From assembly GCF_000721235.1 (NCBI RefSeq), contig NZ_JOFH01000020.1:197098-261097 (forward strand): a stretch of 64,000 nt of DNA, given 5' to 3'. Below the pieces are notes generated by a model. The model ran no database searches. It worked only from the letters and a program-made list of their open reading frames with translations, and was not told where the DNA came from. This document shows, piece after piece, positions 25,809-33,843 of this stretch (position 1 is its first letter; each line of letters opens with the position of its first letter). The DNA comes from Streptomyces olivaceus (GTDB taxonomy: Bacteria; Actinomycetota; Actinomycetes; Streptomycetales; Streptomycetaceae). Both the position numbers and the translations under genes were made by a program.

Positions 25809-27071
25809 TCAGAACCCGTGCGGCAGCCACGGTGCGACGTCGGACCCGAACCCCACCGACGCCTCCGCCAGCGACCCCGGCCGCACCTCACGCACCCGCC
25901 CGGCCGCGGCCAGCGACGCCAGGCTCACACCCCCGAGATACGCCGCCCCCAACTCCCGTACGGACAGCGTGAGATCGGCGGCGTCGGTCGTACGCTCGCA
26001 CGACGCCCCCTTCGGGTCCCCGCTCAGCCGCCAACGCCCCGCGTTCCAGGGGCAGAAGGCGTCCTCGACCTCGAACACCACGTCCACCGGCGTCTGGTAG
26101 GTCCGCGCCGCGAGCGCCGCCCCCACGTCGACCAGCCGTACGTACAGCGCGTCCCCCAGCGACGGCCGGCACCGCCGGATGTCCGACACCTGGTACTGCC
26201 AGGCCTCGTCGACCGGCCGCCCCCGCACCGCCAGCGTCGAGGTCAGGTCGATGTCGAAGAGGAAGCGCCACAGCGCCGCCTCGGTCGCGGGGTCCAGCCC
26301 GGCGAGCGCCTTCAACTCCACCGTGCCGTCGGGCCCTTCGGCGCTCCAGCCGGGCCGCACCCGGAACCGTGCGTATCCGGTCACCTCGTCGCCCCGCCGG
26401 GCCAGCACGCACTGCAACGGCGAGGCGTCCCCCCGCTCGCCGGCCGGGTCCAGCACCCCCGTCCGCTCCCACCCCGGCCGCCGGGCCAGCATGCCGGGCC
26501 GCCCTGGCACCAGCCGCGCGTACACCGCCTCGCACGCGTCGAGCGACTCCGCGGGCGCCGCGTAGCGCAGCCGTACGTCATCCGTGCCCTCCGGTACCGC
26601 CGGCCGGGCCCGTACCGTGTCGATGTCCGCGTTGAGGTGGAAGGTCGCGGCGGCGTACCCGAAGCGGCCGTAGATCGCCGGTTCGGAGGCCGTCAGCACG
26701 GCCAGCGACTCGCCCCAGGACCGTACGTCGTCCAACTGCCGCCGCATCATCGACGTCAGTACACCCCGGCGCCGGTGCGTGGCGGCGACGCCCACCATCG
26801 TCACGCCCGCCGCGGGCACCGCCGCACCGCCCGGCACCGTCATCCGGAAGTCGAACGCGCCCGCGGAGCCGACGCACTCCGCGCCGTCCCAGACGCCTAT
26901 CGAGCGGTCCACCCGCGTCAGTTCGCGGTACAGCGCCAGCCGCTCGGGCGCCTCCACGGCACCGCCGAAGGCACGCGTCAGCGACCCGTACCAGGTGTCC
27001 CACTCGTCGCGCCGCAGAACCCGCGGCTCGTTCGTCCTCGTGCCGCCGTCATTTCCCGTAGACCGTCCCAT
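25809..27071 (-). CDS. Eis-like GNAT acetyltransferase with SCP2-type C-terminal domain
   Basis: A 420-residue protein with the Eis layout: an N-terminal GNAT domain with the acetyl-CoA loop VGVAATHRRRGVLTSMMRRQ (~residues 105-125), the ASEPAIYGRFGYAAAT segment typical of Eis, a second GNAT-like domain (~residues 180-300) and a C-terminal SCP2-like sterol-carrier domain (DVVFEVEDAFCPWNAGRWRL). Mycobacterial Eis acetylates aminoglycosides and peptides at many positions; the substrate here is unknown. The C terminus ends PWLPHGF, as in Eis-type enzymes where the terminal carboxylate is catalytic. The start has no clear Shine-Dalgarno. Divergent from the phosphatase gene. Confidence 0.9.
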   Translation of the reverse strand: MGRSTGNDGGTRTNEPRVLRRDEWDTWYGSLTRAFGGAVEAPERLALYRELTRVDRSIGVWDGAECVGSAGAFDFRMTVPGGAAVPAAGVTMVGVAATHRRRGVLTSMMRRQLDDVRSWGESLAVLTASEPAIYGRFGYAAATFHLNADIDTVRARPAVPEGTDDVRLRYAAPAESLDACEAVYARLVPGRPGMLARRPGWERTGVLDPAGERGDASPLQCVLARRGDEVTGYARFRVRPGWSAEGPDGTVELKALAGLDPATEAALWRFLFDIDLTSTLAVRGRPVDEAWQYQVSDIRRCRPSLGDALYVRLVDVGAALAARTYQTPVDVVFEVEDAFCPWNAGRWRLSGDPKGASCERTTDAADLTLSVRELGAAYLGGVSLASLAAAGRVREVRPGSLAEASVGFGSDVAPWLPHGF

Positions 27072-27219
27072 GTCCCATGCGTACCAGGACCGTACGAAGT
27101 CGGGCGAGGGAATTTCCGCGGGGTTGCGGCGCGACGTCCGTTCGTGAAGTTCACTGTGAAGTCCGGCCTCGGACGGGGGACAAGTGGGACCTCCCGTGCC
27201 AAGCGGCCGGTCGGATGGA

Positions 27220-27225
27220 TAGGGT
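27220..27225 (+). promoter_or_regulatory. -10 box of the phosphatase gene (leaderless)
   Basis: TAGGGT, nine bases before the ATG at 27235, no ribosome site. Confidence 0.5.
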
Positions 27226-27234
27226 CCCGAACTA

Positions 27235-28422
27235 ATGACAGCAGGACGACAGCGGCGTGCGGCGGCCGAGACGTTCACGGCCCGGTGCAAGAAGCAGTGG
27301 CACCGGGTCCGCGTCGGCATGCGCAGAGCCGCCGTCGACTACTTCCGCGGCGACGGCTCGGACTGGATCGCGCTCGCCGGGCTCCTCCTGACGATCCCCG
27401 TCATCGCGGCCACGACGATGGCCAACTCCGTGTGGTGCTCACCGTCCGCGCTGGTCATCCCCATCGTCGCGGGCGGCCTGCTGCTGCGCCCCGCGAGCCT
27501 GCTCGGCCTGTACGCGGCGGCGGCCACCGCGCTGATCGTCGAGTCGATCCAGCTCGGCCCCTACACCGAGGGCCCCTCCCGGGTCACGCCCGGCGTGGTG
27601 CTGGTCGTCGCGGCCTGCGGTTTCTTCGGGCTGCTCGTCGCCCAGTTCCGCAGCCGGGTCGGAGTGCCCTGGCGGCGCGGCGGCACCATGCTCTTCGACC
27701 TGCGCGAACGCATCAGGGTCCAGAGCAAGCTGCCCCAGCTGCCGAAGGGCTGGCACCGGGAGATGGCGCTGCGCCCGGCCGGCGGCCAGTCCTTCTCCGG
27801 CGACTTCGTCGTCGCGGCCCGCACGGGCGGCGGCCGCACCCTGGAGGTCGTCCTCACCGACGTCTCCGGCAAGGGCATGGACGCGGGCTCGCGCGCCCTG
27901 CTGCTGTCCGGCGCCTTCGGCGGACTCCTCGGCAGCCTGCCCCCGCACGCCTTCCTGCCGGCCGCCAACGGCTACCTGCTGCGCCAGGACTGGGACGAGG
28001 GCTTCGCCACCTCCATCCACCTCGTCCTGGACCTCGACTCCGGCGACTACGAGCTGTACTCCGCCGGACACCCGCCGGGCCTCCAGCTCAGCGCGGGCAC
28101 CGGCCGCTGGGAGGAGAAGTCGGCCGAGGGGCCGCTCCTCGGGGTGTACGACGGTGCGCAGTTCGACTCCGTGAAGGGCTCGCTGCGCCCCGGAGACGTC
28201 CTGATGCTCTTCACGGACGGCCTGGTGGAGACCAACGACCGGGACATCTCCGAGGGCATCGACCGCCTCACAGGCGAGGCCGACCGCTATGTCGCGGGCG
28301 GCTTCCACGGCGCCGCCTGGCACCTGATCGAGGCGGTGGCCAAGGACGTCAACGACGACCGGGCGCTGCTGCTGATCTGCCGGGAGGGCCCGACGGCCCA
28401 GTCCGCGGCGTCGGCCGGCTGA
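27235..28422 (+). CDS. Membrane-anchored PP2C/SpoIIE-type protein phosphatase
   Basis: A 395-residue protein. The first ~45 residues are basic; residues ~45-145 contain about three hydrophobic helices (WIALAGLLLTIPVIAATTMANS and following). The C-terminal ~240 residues form a SpoIIE/RsbU phosphatase domain: GGQSFSGDFVVAARTGGG with the metal-binding Asp, VVLTDVSGKGMDAGSRA, YSAGHPPGLQL, LLGVYDGAQFD and GDVLMLFTDGLVETND. Such proteins dephosphorylate anti-anti-sigma factors in sigma-factor partner switching; no anti-sigma pair is adjacent, so the target is unknown. The last bases, including the stop codon, are part of a perfect 23-bp tandem duplication. Confidence 0.92.
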   Translation: MTAGRQRRAAAETFTARCKKQWHRVRVGMRRAAVDYFRGDGSDWIALAGLLLTIPVIAATTMANSVWCSPSALVIPIVAGGLLLRPASLLGLYAAAATALIVESIQLGPYTEGPSRVTPGVVLVVAACGFFGLLVAQFRSRVGVPWRRGGTMLFDLRERIRVQSKLPQLPKGWHREMALRPAGGQSFSGDFVVAARTGGGRTLEVVLTDVSGKGMDAGSRALLLSGAFGGLLGSLPPHAFLPAANGYLLRQDWDEGFATSIHLVLDLDSGDYELYSAGHPPGLQLSAGTGRWEEKSAEGPLLGVYDGAQFDSVKGSLRPGDVLMLFTDGLVETNDRDISEGIDRLTGEADRYVAGGFHGAAWHLIEAVAKDVNDDRALLLICREGPTAQSAASAG

Positions 28423-28447
28423 CATCCGCGGCGTCGGCCGGCTGACA
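28402..28447. repeat. Perfect 23-bp tandem duplication across a stop codon
   Basis: The 23-base unit beginning TCCGCGGCGTCGG occupies 28402-28424 and 28425-28447. The TGA stop of the phosphatase is in copy one; copy two is noncoding and abuts the next gene's start region. Confidence 0.95.
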
Positions 28448-28458
28448 CACTGGACGAC

Positions 28459-28950
28459 GTGCCCGACACCACCCCGCCACCCGCGCCGCCCCCGCCCCGC
28501 CTCTCGCCGGGGGAGGTCGAGGCGGTCGCCCGGGCCGCCCACGAGGGACAGACCGACAAGGCGGGCCGGCCCTACGCCGAACACCTGCGGGCCGTCGCCG
28601 AGGGCGTACGGCGCCGTGGCGGCGACGACGAGCAGATCGCGGCGGCCTGGCTGCACGACGCGGTCGAGGACGACGCCCTCACGGAGCGGTGGCTCGAGGG
28701 GGCCGCGCTGTCCCGCCGTACCAAGGACATCGTCCGGGCCCTCACCCGACGGCCCGGGGAGCAGCCCGAGGAGTACGCCGCGCGGATCCTGGCCACGCCC
28801 GGCGCCCTGCTGGTCAAGGAGGCGGACCTGGCGCACAACGCCGACCCGGCGCGGCTCGCGGTCCTCGACGAGGCCACCCGCACACGACTGGCCGAGAAGT
28901 ACGCGCGGATGTGCGTACTTCTCGGCCAGTCGTGTCTCGGCCAGGAGTGA
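28459..28950 (+). CDS. HD-domain phosphohydrolase (SpoT/MESH1-like)
   Basis: A 163-residue protein with the HD metal-dependent phosphohydrolase core: AARAAHEGQTDKAGRPYAEHLRAVAEGV (first His), AAAWLHDAVEDD (HD pair) and LLVKEADLAHNADPARL (final Asp). The size and GQTDKAGRPY signature match small stand-alone (p)ppGpp-hydrolase-like proteins, but activity is inferred only. GTG start 37 nt after the phosphatase stop, probably leaderless or coupled. The final ~23 codons are made of a perfect inverted repeat, so the C terminus ARMCVLLGQSCLGQE is unusual and may have arisen by templated inversion. Confidence 0.82.
   Translation: MPDTTPPPAPPPPRLSPGEVEAVARAAHEGQTDKAGRPYAEHLRAVAEGVRRRGGDDEQIAAAWLHDAVEDDALTERWLEGAALSRRTKDIVRALTRRPGEQPEEYAARILATPGALLVKEADLAHNADPARLAVLDEATRTRLAEKYARMCVLLGQSCLGQE
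28882..28935. terminator. 23-bp perfect inverted repeat inside the 3' end of the HD gene
   Basis: Left arm 28882-28904 (starting ACACGACTGGCCG) pairs perfectly with 28913-28935; loop GCGGATGT. It lies wholly within coding sequence, 15 nt before the stop, and between two convergent genes with only 13 nt separating them, so it probably acts as a bidirectional terminator. Confidence 0.7.
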
Positions 28951-28963
28951 TCGCGGCGAGCGG

Positions 28964-30205
28964 CTAGACGGAGACCTTGTCGCCGCTGCCGTTGGGCGTG
29001 GTGGGTGTGGCGGGCGTGCCGGAGGCGTCCGGAGCGTCCTTCGGACCGGCCGCGTCCGGAGCCTTCGATCCGGAGGCCGCCGTGCCGTTCGCCTCGCGCG
29101 CCCGCTTCTCACGGCTGCGGGCGCTGTCCCCCGCGTCCCGTTTGAAGGCCCAGTCCATCTTCGGCTCCACCACGTACCGCATGACCCGCTGGACCGGTTT
29201 CGTGCACAGCAGGGTGATGACGGTGGCGGCGAGGGCCGTCAGCACGATCCCGCCGAGCGGCGTGTCCCACCAGGCGTTGTGGAACCAGCCGGAGAACGTC
29301 GCCTCCTTCGACAGGAAGCCGTGCAGCAGATAGCCGTAGATCGTGCCCGCGCCGAGCGTCGTGAACCACATACGCCGTCCGGGCACCCAGGAGAAGAAGC
29401 ACGCCGTCAGCACGACCGAGCACCCGAAGAGCGCGAGCGTCACGATGGGACCGGACCACCAGGGAGCGCCCATGTCCTCCACGGAGGCGTTGCGGTAGAA
29501 CCAGTCGGTCTGCATGCGCGGCATCGACCACCAGGCGATCGCCAGCGCCGCGGCGACCACCGGGACCGACAGGATGCGCACCGAGCGGCGGCGCACCAGC
29601 TGGAAGTGCTCGGGGCGGAGCAGCAGACCCAGCACGAAGCACGGCAGGAACTGCAGGACGCGCTGCATGTTCAGGTCGTTGCCGATGGTGGGCGTCACGG
29701 ACGCGAGGGCGGCGATGACCAGGGAGACGGGGAGCGGCCAGCGCAGCGTCTGCCAGATGGGGGTGGTCAGCCGCCAGACGAACAGCGCGCACAGGAACCA
29801 CAGCAGATAGGTGGGATCCAGCAGGCTGATGTCGTTGCCCGGGTCCTCGCTGAAGCGGCGGTGCAGCGCGTAGGCGGTCTCGAAGACGACGTACGGGACG
29901 ACGACACCGGTGATCAGCCGTTTGACGCGCCTCGGGCTCGCGTCGAAGCTGCGCGAGAAGTAGCCGGAGATGATGATGAACGCCGGCATGTGGAACGTGT
30001 ACAGCACCCGGTAGAGGGCCTCAACGGTGGGGTTCCCGTTGAGGATCTGGCCCCAGGAGTGCCCGATGCCGACCAGCGCGATCGCCAGGAACTTGGCGTT
30101 GTCGAAGAACGCGTCGCGATGCCGGCTCGGCTGTGTCTGCTGTGTCTGCTGATCCGGTGAGGACGGCGATTTCCGGTCGCCGTGCGATCGCAGCGAGCTA
30201 GTCAT
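28964..30205 (-). CDS. Acyltransferase 3-family membrane protein
   Basis: A 413-residue polytopic membrane acyltransferase. Family marks: RDAFFDNAKFLAIALVGIGHSW near the N terminus (catalytic-type His), FHMPAFIIISGYFSRSF, and around ten hydrophobic helices, with GYLLHGFLSKE near the end. Such enzymes O-acylate sugars, antibiotics or wall polymers; it resembles the fucose 4-O-acetylase-like subgroup. The last ~60 residues are a disordered, charged and Pro/Ala-rich tail (KDAPDASGTPATPTTPNG). No glycan gene is adjacent, so the substrate is unknown. Confidence 0.9.
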   Translation of the reverse strand: MTSSLRSHGDRKSPSSPDQQTQQTQPSRHRDAFFDNAKFLAIALVGIGHSWGQILNGNPTVEALYRVLYTFHMPAFIIISGYFSRSFDASPRRVKRLITGVVVPYVVFETAYALHRRFSEDPGNDISLLDPTYLLWFLCALFVWRLTTPIWQTLRWPLPVSLVIAALASVTPTIGNDLNMQRVLQFLPCFVLGLLLRPEHFQLVRRRSVRILSVPVVAAALAIAWWSMPRMQTDWFYRNASVEDMGAPWWSGPIVTLALFGCSVVLTACFFSWVPGRRMWFTTLGAGTIYGYLLHGFLSKEATFSGWFHNAWWDTPLGGIVLTALAATVITLLCTKPVQRVMRYVVEPKMDWAFKRDAGDSARSREKRAREANGTAASGSKAPDAAGPKDAPDASGTPATPTTPNGSGDKVSV

Positions 30206-30289
30206 GCAACCCCCCGCCGAAAACTCGGCGAGTCGGCACAGGACCTCGCTGCTCTGGTGGGGGACGAGGCAGCGTAGAACATCTGAGGC

Positions 30290-30319
30290 ACCCTAGCGTT
30301 CTCCCTCTGTTTACGTAAA
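30290..30319 (-). promoter_or_regulatory. Promoter of the acyltransferase gene
   Basis: On the minus strand TTTACG, 18-bp spacer, TAGGGT; the -35 lies in the palindrome TTTACGTAAA. Predicted start ~80 nt before the ATG. Confidence 0.5.
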
Positions 30320-30733
30320 ACCCTCGACGTCATTCCTGTATTCGGATCCCGACTACCTACCGGGTGCCCCGTATTTCGACGAACTCGACGCCGCCGATCG
30401 CGTGACGGCAGGCACAGCACGGGGTAGGCACCGCCTCGAAGCGCCGGACGGAGTGCCGCACTTGTCACGACTCGTCGCGACTAAACGGTGCATAAGGCCG
30501 ACGGGCGACTCCACTGGAATGTCCGGCCTCAATGCGTCCGCGGGCCGTGCGGGAGATCCTGTGAACTCCCTGTGAGGCCCGGACGGCATGCCGGCGGCAG
30601 TACAACGGAGTGTCCGTCGGCGTACTCACCGACGCATGCGTTGATGTGTCCCCCGCGACAATTCGAAATGCCTGCGAACGCGTTGTGTGGACATGGAAAC
30701 GAACTGACCGGAATTATCCGTACGGACGCCCTG

Positions 30734-30756
30734 TCGCACCCCTGTGCGGGGTGCGA
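30734..30756 (+). other. Perfect hairpin TCGCACCCC/GGGGTGCGA in a gene-free region
   Basis: Nine-bp stem and five-nt loop, not preceded by an annotated gene; terminator or structural element of an unseen RNA. Confidence 0.45.
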
Positions 30757-30912
30757 TGGTTGAGTACGCCCGCGTGTGCGCGGGAGCATGCCGGGGGAGG
30801 ATCCGGCCGGACGATGTGTCACCTGCCGCATAGCCGGGCCCGGTTGGTGGCACGATGGTCCTGGCGGGGGGTGCGCGCAGCCGCACCTCCGGGCCGGGAG
30901 AGCGGACCGACC

Positions 30913-30918
30913 TAGGGT
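30913..30918 (+). promoter_or_regulatory. -10 box for leaderless small membrane protein
   Basis: TAGGGT ten bases before the GTG at 30929; no Shine-Dalgarno. Confidence 0.5.
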
Positions 30919-30928
30919 GTGATCAGTT

Positions 30929-31123
30929 GTGGCCATTTCACTGTCAGTGGTGCTGCTGTTGGCGATCATCCTGGTGGTGCTGCTCAGGGGAGGCTCCATC
31001 AAGGCGGGGCCGGCCGTCGTCGCGGTCCTCTTCGGCTTCTTCCTGGCCTCCACCGGCATGGCCGACGACATCCAGCGCTTCCTGGACTCGATAGCGGACA
31101 TGGTCAACTCGATCCGCTTCTAG
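30929..31123 (+). CDS. Small two-helix membrane protein
   Basis: A 64-residue protein: a hydrophobic helix (residues 2-20, MAISLSVVLLLAIILVVLL), a short basic loop RGGSIKAG, a second helix (~27-43, AVVAVLFGFFLASTG) and an amphipathic C-terminal segment MADDIQRFLDSIADMVNSI. No family recognised. The acidic/amphipathic tail could bind a partner. GTG start, leaderless promoter and an immediate terminator (31129-31149) make it a stand-alone unit. Coding likelihood is high given clean membrane topology. Confidence 0.8.
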   Translation: MAISLSVVLLLAIILVVLLRGGSIKAGPAVVAVLFGFFLASTGMADDIQRFLDSIADMVNSIRF

Positions 31124-31128
31124 GCACC

Positions 31129-31149
31129 GGGGGCCCGCCGAGGGCCCCC
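31129..31149 (+). terminator. Terminator after the 64-residue membrane protein
   Basis: GGGGGCCC (31129-31136) pairs with 31142-31149; five-nt loop; begins 6 nt past the stop. Confidence 0.75.
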
Positions 31150-31191
31150 GCCCCGCCGCAGACGCCTCGGCCCCCGCCGGGCCCCAGGGTC

Positions 31192-31467
31192 CTACGGCGA
31201 CCCCTCGGGGCGGCCCCCGGTCAGCGGGCCGCTCGTCACCTTCTCCACCCGCCCCCGGCTGAAGTAGATCCACGTCGCCCACCCCACGCGCGGAGTGTCC
31301 CCGTACACCCAGGCCTCGGAACGGCTCCGCCGTCGCCACGGCCGGAAGCCGGGCCGCGAGGCGGTCCTGTACAGGGCCATGTAGTCCCTGTCGCTGATCG
31401 ACTGGTCGGGACTTCCGAGCAGCCGCTTCACCTGCCTGCGCGTCGTGCCCGGCTCCACGGTGGTCAT
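31192..31467 (-). CDS. Small protein with BamE/SmpA-like motif
   Basis: A 91-residue protein starting MTTVEPGTTRRQVKRLLGSPD. The pattern PGTTRRQVKRLLGSPDQ followed later by SEAWVYG and TWIYFSRGRVEKV matches the helix-then-strand layout of SmpA/BamE-type lipoproteins, although there is no outer membrane here and no lipobox. The start is chosen because TACGGT (minus strand -10) lies seven bases before this ATG, giving a leaderless transcript; the frame extends 25 codons further upstream. Soluble, basic, function unknown. Confidence 0.65.
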   Translation of the reverse strand: MTTVEPGTTRRQVKRLLGSPDQSISDRDYMALYRTASRPGFRPWRRRSRSEAWVYGDTPRVGWATWIYFSRGRVEKVTSGPLTGGRPEGSP

Positions 31468-31574
31468 GGAGGGCACCGTAATCAGGCGCTCGCGGGACCG
31501 GTCCCGCAAGCCACGGGACTTCTCGAAGGCCGGCCGGGGCACGGCCGCCCGGCCCGGGACCCGGGAAAAGCGAT

Positions 31575-31614
31575 CGGGGCCGGGGCGGAGGAATGAGCCT
31601 CCGACCCGGCCCCG
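31575..31614 (-). terminator. Terminator after tRNA-Gly
   Basis: CGGGGCCGGG (31575-31584) pairs with 31605-31614, with inner GGAGG/CCTCC pairs; just downstream of the tRNA on the minus strand. Confidence 0.85.
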
Positions 31615-31621
31615 AGTCGTC

Positions 31622-31695
31622 TGGAGCGGGCGACGGGAATCGAACCCGCGTAGCCAGTTTGGAAGACTGGGGCTCTACCATTGAGCTACGCCCGC
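31622..31695 (-). tRNA. tRNA-Gly (anticodon TCC)
   Basis: On the minus strand it folds as a full cloverleaf: acceptor GCGGGCG/CGCCCGC, D arm with AGCTCAATGGTAGAGC, anticodon loop CTTCCAA, T arm GGGTTCGATTCCC and an encoded CCA. Reads GGA/GGG glycine codons. Confidence 0.95.
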
Positions 31696-31837
31696 ACAAC
31701 ACGCGCCGCAGGTCGGTGACCGCGGCACTGCAGGCATCGTAGCGGGTCGCCCCCCTTCACCGCACACCCCTTCCGGTCCGCGACGGACCTTCCCGGGTGC
31801 CCGGGAAACCCTGCGGTCCCCGGTGCCCTGCTGCATG

Positions 31838-31843
31838 TACCCT
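31838..31843 (+). promoter_or_regulatory. -10 box of tRNA-Pro
   Basis: TACCCT 15 nt before the mature 5' end. No strong -35 seen. Confidence 0.4.
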
Positions 31844-31858
31844 ACGTCTCGCACCAGA

Positions 31859-31935
31859 CGGGGTGTGGCGCAGCTTGGTAGCGCGTCCGCTTTGGGAGCG
31901 GAAGGCCGTGGGTTCAAATCCCGCCACCCCGACCA
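31859..31935 (+). tRNA. tRNA-Pro (anticodon TGG)
   Basis: Cloverleaf with acceptor CGGGGTG/CACCCCG, D arm GCGCAGCTTGGTAGCGC, anticodon loop TTTGGGA, T arm GGGTTCAAATCCC and encoded CCA. Reads CCA/CCG proline codons. Confidence 0.95.
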
Positions 31936-32020
31936 CCTCGGCCGTTGTCGGCCGATCCCCGCTCCGGCGAGCGCCCGGCCCCCCTCGGACGAGCCCGCAC
32001 GATCGCCTCGTGATCGCCTT

Positions 32021-32049
32021 TTGGGTCGTGTAGTCGCTGCCGTTACTAT
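32021..32049 (+). promoter_or_regulatory. Promoter of tig
   Basis: TTGGGT, exactly 17-bp spacer, TACTAT: a good housekeeping (sigma-HrdB-type) promoter. Predicts a ~105-nt leader before tig. Confidence 0.65.
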
Positions 32050-32162
32050 GCAAGCTGCACGCCCGTGTGTCTCAGCGTCTGAAGTCTCCGGGCGGCGAAA
32101 TTTGCCGGACGCCCTCTGTTTCCGGCAGAACCCAAGAAGTCAGCCACCAAGGAGACCGAACC

Positions 32163-33590
32163 GTGAAGAGCGCCGTGGAGACCCTGAACCCGACCCGGGT
32201 TCGGCTCACTGTCGAGGTGCCCTTCGAGGAGCTCAAGGACAGCCTCGACGCGGCGTACAAGAAGATCAACCAGCAGGTCACGGTGAAGGGCTTCCGCAAG
32301 GGCAAGATCCCGGCCCGGGTCATCGACCAGCGGTTCGGCCGCGGTGCGGTTCTGGAGGAGGCGGTCAACGACGCGCTTCCCAAGTTCTACACCGACGCGG
32401 TCAACGAGGCCGAGCTGAACCCGCTCGGCCAGCCCGAGGTCGACATCACGGAGCTGAAGGACGGCGAGACGCTGAACTTCACCGCCGAGGTCGACATCCG
32501 TCCGACCGTCGAGATCCCGGACTACTCCGGCATCGAGGTCGAGGTCGACGCCGTCGAGGTCAGCGACGAGGACGTCGAGAAGTCGGTGGAGCAGCTGCGC
32601 GAGCGCTTCGCCTCCACCTCGCCGGTCGAGCGCGCCGCCCAGGACGGCGACGTGCTCACCCTCGACCTGCAGGCCAAGGTCGACGGCGAGGTCCTGGAGG
32701 ACGGCGTCGCCGACGGCGTCTCCTACACCATCGGCTCCGGCGAGCTGCTCGACGGCATCGACGAGGCCGTGAAGGGCCTGGAGGCCGGTGGCGAGGCCAC
32801 CTTCGCCTCCGAGCTGAAGGGCGGCTCGGCGGCCGGCAAGGAGGCCGAGGTCACCGTCAAGGTCAGCCAGGTCGCCGCGCGCGAGCTGCCCGAGCTGGAC
32901 GACGACTTCGCCCAGCTCGCCTCCGAGTTCGACACCCTGGAGGAGCTGCAGGCCGACAGCCGCAAGCGCCTCGCCAACATGAAGCAGTACGACCAGGCCA
33001 CGCAGGCTCAGGAGCGCGTCCTGGACAAGCTGCTCGAGCTGGTCGAGATCCCGGTCCCCGAGAAGCTCCTCGAGGACGAGATCAACACCCGCAAGCACAA
33101 CCTGGAGCACCACCAGCTCGGCCAGATGGGCCTCGACCTGGAGAAGTACCTGGAGCTCCAGGGCAAGACCGCCGAAGAGTTCGAGACCGAGACCCGCGAG
33201 GCCGCGGTCAAGGGCATCAAGACCCAGTTCGTCCTCGACGAGCTGGTCAAGCAGGAGAACCTCAACGTCAGCCAGGAAGAGCTGACCGAGCACCTCATGC
33301 GCCGCGCCTCCTCCTCCGGCATGTCCCCCGACCAGTTCGCCCAGGCCGTCGTCGAGCAGGGCCAGGTCCCGCTCCTCGTCGGCGAGGTCGCCCGCGGCAA
33401 GGCCCTGGCCGCCGTGGTCGAGAAGGCCACGGTCAAGGACACCAACGGCGAGATCGTCGACCTGGACGACGAGGAGGACGAGGAGCCGGAGACCGCCGAG
33501 GCCGCCGCCACCGAGTCCGCCGACGCCGAGCAGGCCGAGGAGAAGGCCGACGACAAGGCCGGCAAGGCCGAGGAGAAGACCGAGGGCTGA
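32163..33590 (+). CDS. tig: Trigger factor chaperone
   Basis: A 475-residue ribosome-associated peptidyl-prolyl isomerase and chaperone. The ribosome-binding signature GFRKGKIP is at ~residues 43-50 within the N-terminal domain; the FKBP-like domain follows ([36 protein letters not shown]), then the helical C-terminal domain and a long acidic Glu/Ala tail ([13 protein letters not shown]). GTG chosen because AAGGAGA lies seven bases upstream; the frame is open before it. Own promoter and terminator, directly upstream of the clpP operon as in most Gram-positives. Confidence 0.97.
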   Translation: MKSAVETLNPTRVRLTVEVPFEELKDSLDAAYKKINQQVTVKGFRKGKIPARVIDQRFGRGAVLEEAVNDALPKFYTDAVNEAELNPLGQPEVDITELKDGETLNFTAEVDIRPTVEIPDYSGIEVEVDAVEVSDEDVEKSVEQLRERFASTSPVERAAQDGDVLTLDLQAKVDGEVLEDGVADGVSYTIGSGELLDGIDEAVKGLEAGGEATFASELKGGSAAGKEAEVTVKVSQVAARELPELDDDFAQLASEFDTLEELQADSRKRLANMKQYDQATQAQERVLDKLLELVEIPVPEKLLEDEINTRKHNLEHHQLGQMGLDLEKYLELQGKTAEEFETETREAAVKGIKTQFVLDELVKQENLNVSQEELTEHLMRRASSSGMSPDQFAQAVVEQGQVPLLVGEVARGKALAAVVEKATVKDTNGEIVDLDDEEDEEPETAEAAATESADAEQAEEKADDKAGKAEEKTEG

Positions 33591-33619
33591 TCCCTCGCGC
33601 CGTCCCCGACGGATCTGAA

Positions 33620-33654
33620 AACGGGCCCCGGACGAACGAGTGCCGGGGCCCGTT
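33620..33654 (+). terminator. Terminator after tig
   Basis: Perfect 12-bp stem AACGGGCCCCGG (33620-33631) with 33643-33654. Confidence 0.9.
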
Positions 33655-33789
33655 CGGCATCCGGCCGGACAGCCCACCCGAAGGGGCGCGGGGCTGTATC
33701 ACCGTGCGGCTCCGCCGCGTGGGCACGATCAACCGCGATCAACCACGACGCACCCGTACCCGGCGGACGAACAGGCACCGTCCGGGCGC

Positions 33790-33804
33790 TACGCCCCCGG
33801 CGAA
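33790..33804. promoter_or_regulatory. Candidate ClgR activator site upstream of clpP1
   Basis: TACGC-CCCCG-GCGAA fits the CGC-N5-GCG core (TTCGC-N5-GCGAA type) of ClgR, the known activator of clpP1P2 in Streptomyces. It lies 40 bp upstream of the clpP1 -10 box, a normal position for an activator. Confidence 0.5.
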
Positions 33805-33843
33805 CACCCCCGGAACCGGGATGGCACCGCAGGGTCACCGCGT

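Larger units (their letters stand above)
30206..30928. other. 723-bp divergent intergenic region
   Basis: Holds the acyltransferase promoter (30290-30319), several hundred bases without a convincing gene, a perfect 9-bp hairpin (30734-30756) and the -10 of the next small gene. Frames of 75-190 codons are open on both strands but are Cys/Arg-rich with poor starts, so none is called. The size and hairpin leave room for an uncalled small RNA. Confidence 0.5.

Noticed and set aside
24783..28445. 1220-codon plus-strand frame across nei, the acetyltransferase and phosphatase genes
   Set aside because: Overlaps three genes with recognisable domains; composition is Pro/Arg/His-rich, typical of a shifted frame.
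30488..30763. 91-codon Cys-rich plus-strand frame in the 723-bp gap
   Set aside because: Looks superficially like a Cys-rich peptide, but start lacks a ribosome site and it ends within the hairpin.
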